Under the pieces are notes generated by a model. That model was not told where the DNA came from and ran no database searches. It saw nothing but the letters and a program-made list of their open reading frames with translations. From Choristocarpus tenellus KU-1152 (lineage: Eukaryota; Phaeophyceae), in NCBI GenBank assembly GCA_964200185.2, contig CAXNAD020000040.1:1-37254 (forward strand): a DNA stretch of 37,254 bases, given 5' to 3'. Shown piece after piece: positions 24,306 to 33,900 of this stretch. The position numbers and the translations under genes were made by a program. The stretch's first letter is position 1; every line of letters begins with the position of its first letter.

Positions 24306-24776
24306 TTCTCAAAATTTGAGAACTGGCACTTGCAGACACGCTTTCGCTGGTCTCATTGGTTCATACAAACCTTGTTCTCACCTGTAGCAAATAAAAAAAT
24401 GTTGCCAATTTAGAATCAAAATCTTGATTGTGGCAATCTGCTCAAAATTTTGCTTCCAATTGGTCTTGGATCAACTGTACTTACTAGTTGCACATCTGGA
24501 CTGCTTAATTTTGAAGCTGTATTACGATTACCAGTGAGTTGTCACTATAGTGTAACTGCTAAATGTTACTACTGTTGACAACTAAGCCATCCCATACAAC
24601 GTGGACTACTCAGTTGTTATGTAGCACATAGGGACCCTACTGTAGTGTTTGAACTGACGATGCTCTCACGAATCAAATCTGTATGGGGGGCTGCACTTCC
24701 TGGAGTTGGAACAAAACTCTCCTACACCAGAAAAAAATCATGATCATGTTGCACTATGCCCCCCCCTTCATAACAG

Positions 24777-25092
24777 GATTTGCTATATGTTTACAAGTCT
24801 CCCCATGTAGATCATTTCACCTCAACATAGAAGGTTCTGTGTTTTAGTGAGGTATCTATAATCTTGTGCTCCGTTAAAGTCATAGGAAGGTTCACCATCC
24901 CCTTCATGGAGAGGATGTAGTGGGTCCTCTTGTTCCCTCCTTGTTTACATATTAAACCTTAGGAAGGCTCCACCCACAGACTCATGCTTATACAGGCCTT
25001 CTCAAATGCACCAGGTGCTAGAGATTCTGCATGGGTTTGAAGACAGTCACATGCACATCGTACAAGCTCTTGAGAATGAGGAGGAACGTCAG
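24777..25092 (+). CDS. Two candidate plus-strand exons, possibly continuing gene G
   Basis: After a strong pyrimidine-rich acceptor (CCCCCCCTTCATAACAG, exon from about 24777) the frame DLLYVYKSPH runs to a possible GTAGAT donor. More convincing is 25015-25092: acceptor TCTCAAATGCACCAG, 26 codons reading VLEILHGFEDSHMHIVQALE and onward, then donor GTATTGG after CAG. Its ends are both phase 0, compatible with gene G exon b. The exon is Glu/His-rich and helix-like. No downstream partner exon was fixed. A minus-strand frame around 24.84-24.96 kb (REQEDPLHPLHEGDGEPSYD) overlaps this interval and could compete. Confidence 0.4.
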
Positions 25093-25439
25093 GTATTGGT
25101 GGAGAGTACCTGATTTTGTGTATGAGTGGTCAAACCACTGTCAATTTGAGTACTCTTCAAACCTTAATAAGGTCAATCCTCCTTATATTTGTATGTACAT
25201 TATAGCAGCAAATTAAATTCAGTGCACAGAACACCAGACATTTGGTCTAGACAGGTTGAGTCTTTGAGGGAACTGGGATACCGAGAGGCATATTTTTGGG
25301 TAGTTTGTGAGAATTGCCAAGTCTGGTGACCAAGGGTGAGACTGGGGTCTATATTTCTTTCAATTTTACATAGTAAGTCTTTGGGGTTACATACATCCTA
25401 TCTACTAATCGCTTATAAAGCATATTATTTCCTGTAGAC

Positions 25440-25580
25440 ACCATGAATCAAACACACTTGCTGTACTGTTGCTAGGATTTTCTCCTCAGTAGGCTTGTAC
25501 ATGTAGGCTGAAGTTGACGGTCAATAATAAGAGTGGAATCCTGGGTGCTCTTCAGACCAGCAAAGCTCCAGCACCAACAC
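25440..25580 (+). repeat. Dispersed repeat family 2, copy 1
   Basis: The order GTAGACAC ... CT.CT..TGC... then CT.AGTAGGCTTGTA, then GGGTGCTC..CAG and AGCTCCAG is shared with 32295-32415 in the same orientation. Similarity is moderate and interrupted by indels, so it is reported as an old interspersed repeat. Confidence 0.45.
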
Positions 25581-25945
25581 CATTCTACAAGATCATTCTA
25601 CAAGATCATTCTACAAGATTGTTCTACAAGATCATTCTGCAATGTATGATTATCACAATTTCTATCCACAAAGCCCCCAGCATCCAGCATACTATCAATC
25701 CAAGACCAAGTACAGATCAAGAACATCCCCTCACTCTAACACCAGCTGTAAATATGGAAAAAAAACTAGAAAAGATTGCAAAACATTGCCAACATATCGA
25801 GTTAGTGGAACTCCAGCAAAAGCTGTCTATTCTGATCACAGAGGAACTACTGACCTTAGCATGGTGCTCAAATATTCCTTTGGGTATCTCAGTGAAGCTA
25901 CTGCATGATGTACCTCAAAACAAGAAATTATTGTTGAAACTTTGA
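25514..25945 (+). CDS. Uninterrupted ORF, 143 codons, unknown
   Basis: The frame is open from 25514 to a TGA at 25943-25945. The first third crosses dispersed repeat family 2 and a 13-bp tandem array that is translated as FYKIILQ-type repeats, so that part is probably not conserved protein. The last 60 or so residues are leucine- and lysine-rich and helix-like (MEKKLEKIAKHCQHIELVEL, then LSILITEELLTLAW). The stop codon lies just inside the foldback element that begins at about 25932, so the original C terminus may have been cut by that insertion. A second frame over 25642-25908 is also open. It could be a retrotransposon piece or a truncated exon. Confidence 0.3.
   Translation: MTVNNKSGILGALQTSKAPAPTPFYKIILQDHSTRLFYKIILQCMIITISIHKAPSIQHTINPRPSTDQEHPLTLTPAVNMEKKLEKIAKHCQHIELVELQQKLSILITEELLTLAWCSNIPLGISVKLLHDVPQNKKLLLKL
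25584..25640. repeat. 13-bp tandem repeat, about four copies
   Basis: The unit ATTCTACAAGATC is repeated about four times, with one copy changed to TTGTTCTACAAG. The array lies inside the open frame 25514-25945. Because 13 is not a multiple of three, each unit is read in a different frame. Confidence 0.75.
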
Positions 25946-26511
25946 GTTGAACAAAGCAGTATTCTGTAGCTCAGATTGATAATCTATAGTGATTCAAAGG
26001 AGGTGCTGTGTCTAGAGGCTTGAAGTCCTGTAAAAGCAGAGGGCTGACCCTGTGCACTGAAGCACCAATTAGTTCCAAAGTGAGCCAAGCTATGTGGACT
26101 GCGGAGAGACTCGATTGATTAAATGCAATAAAACACTAATCAGTCCTGATGTGATGAATCAGGTGACATGCTCTGATTAGAGGCTCATTACCTTGTGGTG
26201 AAAGGTTTTGGGTGGATTAACCCTGAATATATATCATTCAGGTGTGTATTGAGGCAAATAAAGTCAGAACATGTCATCTGGTTCATCGCATCAGGACAGA
26301 TTGATGCTTCATTACATTTATTCAATCAAGTCTCTAGGTAGTCCACATCACCTGTCTTGTCACTTTCAAATTAATCAGTGCTCCAGTGCACTGGGTCAAC
26401 CCTCTGCTTTTACAGGGCTTCAACTCTCTGTTTAGAGCACCTCATTTGAATCACTACATTTTTGTCAATCTGTCCACCGAACACTGTTTTATTCAACTCA
26501 AGGTTTCAACA
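25932..26511. mobile_element. Foldback element with arms of about 255 bp
   Basis: The left arm 25932-26186 and right arm 26251-26511 are long inverted repeats separated by a loop of about 64 bp. Reading the right arm as its reverse complement, the matches run in order: TGTTGAAAC.TTGAGTTGAA; TAGTGATTCAAA.GAGGTGCT; CCTGTAAAAGCAGAGGG.TGA; GTGCACTG.AGCAC; TGTGGACT; AGAGACT.GATTGA.TAAATG; TCCTGATG.GATGAA.CAG; and GACATG.TCTGA. The outer ends are TGTTGAAAC/GTTTCAACA. A TTAT is present just outside both ends and could be a target duplication. There is no ORF for a transposase, so it is a non-autonomous long-TIR element. Confidence 0.8.
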
Positions 26512-26604
26512 GGTTATGACCCTCAAGCAAGCAATCAGCACGGACTACTGTCACACTAGTTCAGAGCTTTAATTGTTATTGTTTGTCAAACATTAGTTTG
26601 GGAT

Positions 26605-26865
26605 GATCCCGACCTGTGGTCAGAGGCACTACTCACTGCACTACTTCTCATACTATCTACTGACTGACTGTAGCACTATGACTAATTGTAATGCCTCTTT
26701 TTCTGCCTTGCTTCATGTGCAATGGGTTCAGCACCCCCATTGCTTGTTTCTCCATCCCCTCCTTCAAACCTTCTGCTGGACCTGCCCCAAAGTTTTCCCA
26801 TCTTGATCTTGCCCAGAGTTGTTGTGATATAGCAAAGACAGGATAGTGCAGGGGATACAAGTTCC
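26605..26865 (+). repeat. Dispersed repeat family 1, copy 2
   Basis: This is the same repeat as 22930-23190, in the same orientation and about 3.7 kb away. Read on the minus strand, its last part (GTAGTGCAGTGAGTAGTGCC, then TCTGACCACAGG) resembles a tRNA D-arm and anticodon arm, but a proper T-arm does not follow. A tRNA-derived SINE origin is possible and not shown. Confidence 0.55.
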
Positions 26866-27043
26866 TCAAACCCTCTAAATCCATGCAGGCTACTATCACC
26901 TCAGCGTTAAATATCAATATGAGAACAGGGACATCCCTTGCGCATTAGTTGAGTGCAGTCACAGTCAAGTTTCAGATCCAATAAGAAAAACAATGCTCTT
27001 GGGTCCTCTGATCCCTCTCAAATTCAAATATTTCTGGAACACC

Positions 27044-30000
27044 TCATGCATATTCCCTGCCTGACCCACATCTAATATGTCCTTTTCCAATCTTATGCAC
27101 TAGTATAGCTGCTTCATTCACCGACAATTCACCTGGATGTAAAACCTCTTCTTGGAACAGCCCTCTTCTGCGAAAATTACCTTCCAGTCCAGCTCTGGCC
27201 ATTGGCAGGGGGCCTCCTTCAAGAGTACAAGCATGTTTCCAGAATCCATTGCTTACTCCCATCTGGGCTTCTACCACATCTTCAACAACATATTTGACAC
27301 CCACAATCCTAATGCCATTGCTGGTGATCAAGAATTTCATAATAAGAATTTCATAATAAGAATTTCATAATCCATACGCCTGAGGAAGTTTTCACCCATT
27401 GCCTCAAGTACTAAAACTCTGTCACTCTCCTATCTGTCATCACAGAGGGTCAGGTATCTGATGATATCCCCTCAAGGAACAAAACTCGTGTTCAACACCA
27501 TTTTCATGTCCTTCAACTGAAGCATGTACCTACTTGTATAGAAAAGATTCAAATTCCACTGTTAGAAGGGTGAAGCTTAATAGTGAGCATACGGATAGTG
27601 CCTCACGCAGAAATGACTGCAAATCATGTTGAAAATCCTTGCTGTCAAATAAAATAGCAACTCTCTCACATTGATGTGGTGCACTTATGACATCAGAGTC
27701 AGAATCACCCACAAGCAAACCACAACGCTGCCCAGTAAAATAAAACAAGAGCTGCATATCCAGATCCAGGATTTTTCCTGGTAGACTCTCATGCAACAAT
27801 GTAGGTATTGTAAGTGTCACATTAAATCACCATGGGGCCGTGAGGCAATCAAGAGTCAGATTTGAGGGGCATGTCACCTTATTGTAGGTCTCTTAATCTC
27901 TATGAACCACAGCAAATGGCAAGGTGTCACTGGTGCACACCAGCAAATAACTCTCTTACCTCCACGATAGCGCATCACTTCTACACAAGCATAGCAGACA
28001 AGCCAGTAATTCCAGACCAATTCTACAGGAAGATCATAGTGGTGAACGTAGGCACTGCGTTCAGCAGCACCCGGGAGGCAGAAACAGCAGGGGTGTAATC
28101 CTGAGCTAACCTGGGGGGATTGTGCTGGAGGAAAAACGAAGGTTCGCCATTAAAGAGGCACTAAGACCAGGAGGAAAGGGGCAGGGTGGGGACTGTGTGT
28201 AGATAGGAGGGATGGGCTGTGTGGCAGGGGGGGATTATTATGGCTGTCTGTGCAGATCTAAATAATCTAGCTAAACAGACGTATGTAACTGTAAGGTCTG
28301 TGTGCAACCTTGACCTTGGTCATGCCTAAAGGGGAATTCAAACCTAATGAGAGGATCACAAGTCACGATCCTTCCAGACACCACAAAATTGAACATATCA
28401 CCTTCTGGGGCAGCTATTATCTCAGTAGTGTTTTGCAAAATGGTTGAACTGCAGGTAGAAGGGAGGGGGGTAGGGTCTGATGATGTAACACATACCTAGG
28501 TCTTGGATAAAATAAGACTCAATAATATATTGTGCCTGTAATACTATGGATCAGAACATTTACAATGATCTGATATGCTAGCAACACTCTGGTCCAAAAC
28601 ATGCATAATACATGCTGCAATTTCATGTAACATACGATATATTAGAATAGAAAATGTTACATAATAAAATTGTGTCATGAGACAACGTAGTGTTACAGCT
28701 TAGCTGTCTCCAAATTGATGAGATTGAGCCCAAATATGTTGTGCCATAACTTAACATTACAAGTTTTCAACGCTACTACTGTTGCTAGTGTTGCTACACA
28801 TGTTGTCAGTGTATTATGCTGATGGTGTACGGTGTTCAATGTTATCTTGTAATGAGCAAAGCAATTTGATACCCTGCTTGGGGCATCTGTGACTGCTTGC
28901 TGCACATGTACACACATCAAGTGAGGGTTGATCTGACTGTCCTTGAGGAAAGGAAGCAAAAGAGAAATGGAAGAGGAAGATGATTGACTATCATTGCTGC
29001 TACTATACTGCATAGCTCACTCACTGTTCACTATTGGTACCATATCAAAAGCAACAACAATAGCTATGTTGGAGCAGGAGATATAATTATCGCATGACAC
29101 CTGGTCCGTAGGTGAGGTGAATGTATTTTTGCACCATTACCACAATGAAACAACTCCCTCCCCTCCGTTGAGGTTCCTCCTTGATCCACCGATTGAAGCA
29201 GACCAACACCAACTTCACCCTTAATTTTGTATGTTGCCCTTACCAACAAGCACTTACTTTGTCAGAGTCATACTCTAGTCTATCAAAGTACTCAGTGTTG
29301 ATGTGCAGTACCTGCATGGGCAATAACTTCTGTGGATCTTTGAGGTGACCGAGCATTATCGCATATTGGCCTCCTCCCTTGAGAGAGCTGAAACTTTTGA
29401 ATGGAATTGTAGTTCCCCCAGCATTAGAGCTTCATTTTGGTGTTGACTGCATCTGTTAAGGTCCTCCTGTGAGAGATCACTTGCCAGTCACGTGCATGCA
29501 AATCACAATCTAGCACACACAGCTGCAGCAGATGAATGGCACCCAAGTACACCATGCTCAATGAGGACAGAGGGACTCACTCTCTTCTGTCCGTGGCCTC
29601 TCCAATAGGTCAAAGCACCCATACCAGATTTGGCTCCCATAATGTAGGTATATGGTACTCTGGAGTAAAAAGTAATATATTGGAGTCCCATACCACTTAA
29701 AAATCACACTGCAGGTGGAAAGGATCAAAGCGATCGTACTGGGTCAACGCCCAACTTTGTGAAAACAAGTTCATGAATCTGAAGTCTTCAATGCACCACT
29801 ATGTAAGTTTAACCTGGAAGCAGTCAAGAGGGTGGCATGTTCAATCACCAAATCAATTGTTTGGGAAGCATTTAGGGGGGTTGCACACCCACTCCATCAC
29901 ATTTGCTTCTAACCCACAGAGTTGTCACTGCAGATGGCATACAGTACGTACAGTACTTCCCCCTCAGATGATATGTGGCAGGAGAAATTTTGCTCTTCGA

Positions 30001-30756
30001 AATCTTAAGGAAGAGCCTCTAGGAAAATCTGCCCTCAGGTCATGCATGGTTGCTAAGGAGTAGAACCGGTGTGAACTATCCAAGGTTAGAGTTACATGAT
30101 TTGCTGGCAGTTCCTCCACTCACATGCCTCAGTTGTATATTGGCAAATGAGTAACGTTTTTGTCCAATACAACCAACACCTTTGACTTCCTAAATCCATC
30201 TGGAGGCATACAGAAGTGATCACCATCCTGATGACCTCAGGTACTACCAATCAATGAGGACTTTCTGCTACTAGTAGTGACCACCTTGAGGAACTGCTAG
30301 TCAGAACCACTGGGATGATGGAGGTAAAGATGGTACATGTGGAGAAAGCAATAACTGATGTCTTACAATTTCCACTACATCAACATTTATGAAAAAGAGA
30401 ACTATCGATTCCTTCTGTTGACATCTTGAATCTCAAATAGATACATACCCCCTCAACCATGCAAGTGCACTCGCTGTTACTTACGCATAATGTTGTAACA
30501 TCACATCTTCTGCTTTGACATAGCATTTGTTATCAATGTTTAGGTGAGATGAAAGGGTAGTGTGTGATCGGCACCCTGTGTATGATGCAATGCGCATTGA
30601 CCATCAAAAGGGAAATCCAAGTTATGATCGTAACACTGAAAGACAAACAAGAACATGTACTCCATACAACACTATGGATTGCCCTTACTCTCCACAATGT
30701 TTTGCTTGTAAACTCCAGTCCAAATGTGGGTAACACTGCATTATCCCCAAAGCACT
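27044..30756 (-). CDS. Gene D: about twelve-exon gene, unknown protein, frame broken by a 14-bp repeat
   Basis: Minus-strand exons are 30756-30689, 30635-30575, 30509-30485, 30227-30124, 30003-29914, 29657-29581, 29377-29258, 28941-28873, 28448-28315, 28100-27960, 27777-27534 and 27418 to about 27181, then open to TGA at 27046-27044. Donors include GTAAGG, GTAAGT (twice), GTGAGT (twice) and GTAAGA. Acceptors include TGTTTGTCTTTCAG and TTGCTTCCTTTCCTCAAG. Phases match at ten of eleven joins; the join 28873 to 28448 does not (phase 0 against phase 2), so a small exon or different donor is missing there. Clear protein stretches include MLGHLKDPQKLLPMQVLHIN, HINTEYFDRLEYDSDK, FNFVVSGRIVTCDPLIRFEF, DLPVELVWNYWLVCYACVEV and RVAILFDSKDFQHDLQSFLR. 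No family was recognised, and the start exon was not found. In the last large exon a three-copy 14-bp repeat shifts the frame. Confidence 0.6.
27330..27371. repeat. 14-bp tandem repeat, three copies, inside gene D exon
   Basis: Three perfect copies of AAGAATTTCATAAT (plus-strand view) occupy 27330-27343, 27344-27357 and 27358-27371. They lie within the coding frame of gene D and shift it, because the unit is not a multiple of three. Confidence 0.9.
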
Positions 30757-30913
30757 CTGGACCAAATCATATATAGCATATGCTATGTGCACAACATGTA
30801 GCAAAATGTTAACACAAAGTGTTGACATAGTGTTGTAAACGTATTACGTTGTCCCACGTGTGCAAATATCCACTGTTTCACCTCTAGAGATAAATACTAC
30901 ATACTTCCTTCAG
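30757..30913. promoter_or_regulatory. Interval between divergent genes D and F
   Basis: About 157 bp lie between the first supported exon of minus-strand gene D and the first supported exon of plus-strand gene F. Both exons enter in mid-protein, so short start exons or overlapping 5' regions must be accommodated. Start codons are present on both strands, but none gives a confident phase-matched first exon. Confidence 0.25.
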
Positions 30914-33900
30914 GTTCTTCAAGTTAAAGACCCTACAATATTTCACCTTCTACTCCCTGGTGACCATGACTCACTCGGGCTTGAGACAGGAATGACCGCA
31001 TTAAGCAAAACCGAGGCTAAATTGTTGGTAACCTGCCATGCCATGACCAATCTTTAGAGATATGAACTGAGAGAATTTGCAAATTTTGACTGTAATGGGT
31101 TAAGCTGTTTGTTGGAGGTCACTTACAATTAAGCATCTGGGTCATAGCACACAGATGACAAGCAGTGTGGCTGTGAGAAAATTTCCCCCCCAGCAGGTGA
31201 GGGTCCCTGCTGGAGGTGAAGGAAGACCTTTGCGGATAGCACCATTTATGTGTATGTCTGTGTCATGTTGAGCAATAATAAAAGGAACTTTTAGGGTGGT
31301 GTGGACACTGATGACTTGCATGAAAACCTAATAAGCAGCCTTGAAATATTCCATTGTCAGTTAAACTGTGATTAATTTGATGCGACTGATTATATATTAT
31401 GTCAGCACAACTCTAGCTTAATTGTTTTTTTGATGAGGAACTGGTGAACCCATTCCCTCTAGAGGATTGGCCTCTCAGAGGCGGTAGATGTACTCCCCAT
31501 ATTTCCCTCTTTATAGAGATGCTCTCGAATGACCTGGGTATCCAATTTGGATTATTCTTTGCCTGGAAGGGTTCCATGGGGCCTTCTTGATTTGCACCTT
31601 TGCATTTCCAGTCCAAGATTATGCCAGACGCAGGTATCATCTCCATCTCCAGGTAGGGTTGGACACTCCCGTAAGATTTTTTTTTTCTTACAGTGCCAAC
31701 ACATACCTTCCTATCGACAAGGTAGACCTTTTTTTCTTCTTGGTGATGTCTCTGGGCAGGTCCACTACAGCTTGTAGTACCAACTGCGAGCCAGTCAATA
31801 AATCCCCCTCACCAAGGCCTTCCTCGTCAACATTCAATCCATCTTTGATGTCGCCTGAGATCATACTAGGAGTAGTACCTTTGTTAACCATTGTTTTGCC
31901 AGTTCTTCACCTGGAATGTGTACTCCTCCAGTTCTGGCGTGTCGAATGTTAAGATAAGGCTTATTTAACTAGGGCAGATAGTTGAATCACTGGGCAATGT
32001 CCTACTTTTGTGTTTGCCATTGAACTAACTCATATCCTGAACACTCCCCCAACATCCTACATTTATTTTCCCACAATAGGGACTTGGGAAAGCAGTCCAG
32101 CCAAGGTTCAAACCAATAACCCTCAGTCTCTCATTTTGTCCAATATTGAGCTACCACTGTTCCCAGTAGGGTGCACCAGTATATTATTTTTTGAAACGGC
32201 AAGTCCTTGACTGCACACTGACCCTTGGCCCCAATTTGACACCTGACGCTCTCCATCCTGTAATCAGACCTCGAAAAGTCAATTGAATAGTAGACACTTT
32301 AAACCATAGTTGGTCTACTGCTGCATATACTCTATCCTTAGTAGGCTTGTAGCATAAACTTGAGTGTTTTTTATGAGAAATGGAGCTTGGGTGCTCCCCA
32401 GTTTATCCAAGCTCCAGAAATTCAAAGAAATACCGTACAATTGACATGCTGTGTACTCCAGATCAGCAAATATGGAACCTCAATCTATGTCTTAAATCCC
32501 TCCCCACTCTTGCAGGAGGCAATCACTATTCATAATCTCGAGGCTAGTTTCTATGGTCGTGTGGCAGGTCATGATGTCTGACAGATCAAACGTTAACAGT
32601 GGGCAACGTCCATTAACACATATTAACAGAGGAGTGTTTTCAAGGCACACTCTTGATGTTACAAAATGTTCCAAACATTTATTTTCACCTCTTGGTTGTT
32701 TCTCTGTGACATTTCAGCTAGTATTGCCGCCCAATACCTCAATACCTCAATACCTGTCAGGCATGCTTGTTTTGCGTGGAAGGTGTGCGAAAGCTGGTGA
32801 GTAACTCTCATCACATGCACAGCCAGGAGCAAGGACATAGATCTTTCACAGAGGATGGTTCTTTCCAAGAATCAGGACCACATTTATGGCAGCTTCAAAA
32901 CTCTGCATTGGTTGAACAGCAGGTGATAACTTTACTGTATATGTTGATTATCAATAAGAGTAAATGCCCGAGCCATTTGCCACGTCACCAATTCCTTGAA
33001 TGCTGAGGGAGACATCTTGTTACCTGCCTTTTACACATTGAATTGTTATTGGGAGAGTGAAGAGTCACATGCCTCATATCACACAACACACTCTTGCAAA
33101 TTGAGGGTTGTTGAGGTTGTATGCAACTGTGCCATTGAACTTTTCAAATGTTTCGTTATGTAGGATATTATCTTTTATTGAAAAAAGATTTAGGCATGTT
33201 TTACCACATCTATTCATCAGCCTCGTTGGTTTGAAAAGAGTTAAGATAAAAATCTGATCTAGAAATGGGATTGGCTCTCTACACAAATGATAAAGAGTTG
33301 ACACTAACCATCTATATGAGGATTGAGCCATTTATACTTCTTATGTAAAAATGCAACATCATCTGTATTATGTTCATCACACTTATACTATATGGAATGT
33401 ACTTGGGTACATTTCAAAGTGATTCAGAGTTGGAGTGCTTCCTGTCATTTGCACATCTCTAGAATCAAGATTATACATACCACAAACACCCTGGTGCTCA
33501 AAGTACTACTACAGGCAAGACTTGAGAAGATATCATATATAGCTTGGTAGGTTGAGGCAGTCATCACTCATCCAGGCGTATAGTTCAACCACAAACATCA
33601 CTGCTAAAGCATGCTTGATTGAAGCTTTGAGCTCCAGAATATGTAACAATTACAAGCAAGGAAGATTTTTAGTACATTGTGCAATATGTTCTGTTTGATA
33701 CAATAACAGCAGCTTGTTATTGGTATCACTGGTCACTGAAACAGGTGGCCAAGGCAAGGATCAAGTCTGTAAACTGCAATGAGAAGAGTCCTTCAGCTGG
33801 AAGGTGAAAATATGCTACTCAAAACTGTACAGTTATTGTGCTCAAACAAGGATAAGGTTGTGCTAAAAACTAGTCACAGTTTGGATCCAAAGGATAGAGC

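Noticed and set aside
25584-27371. Short regular repeats considered as a CRISPR array
   Set aside because: Units are 8-14 bp in direct tandem with no spacers, in a eukaryotic intron-rich context.
29921-30038. Plus-strand exon candidate beginning SCHCRWHTVRTVLPP with a good acceptor and donor
   Set aside because: The minus-strand reading of the same interval (30003-29914) fits gene D with matching phases on both sides, and no plus-strand partner exon was found nearby.
30120-30227. Alternative frame DGDHFCMPPDGFRKSK in the gene D exon 30227-30124
   Set aside because: It looks protein-like, but its phases fit neither the preceding nor the following exon, whereas the other frame fits both.
30690-30830. 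Minus-strand ORF starting MSTLCVNILLHVVHIA as a signal-peptide start for gene D
   Set aside because: Its frame runs to a stop and joins the next exon only in a less protein-like frame; the 30756-30689 reading joins in phase 0. It remains a weak alternative.
30970-31045. Minus-strand exon candidate VLLNAVIPVSSPSESWSPG
   Set aside because: It overlaps the plus-strand exon 30914-31027, which has better splice sites and joins to a series of further plus-strand exons.
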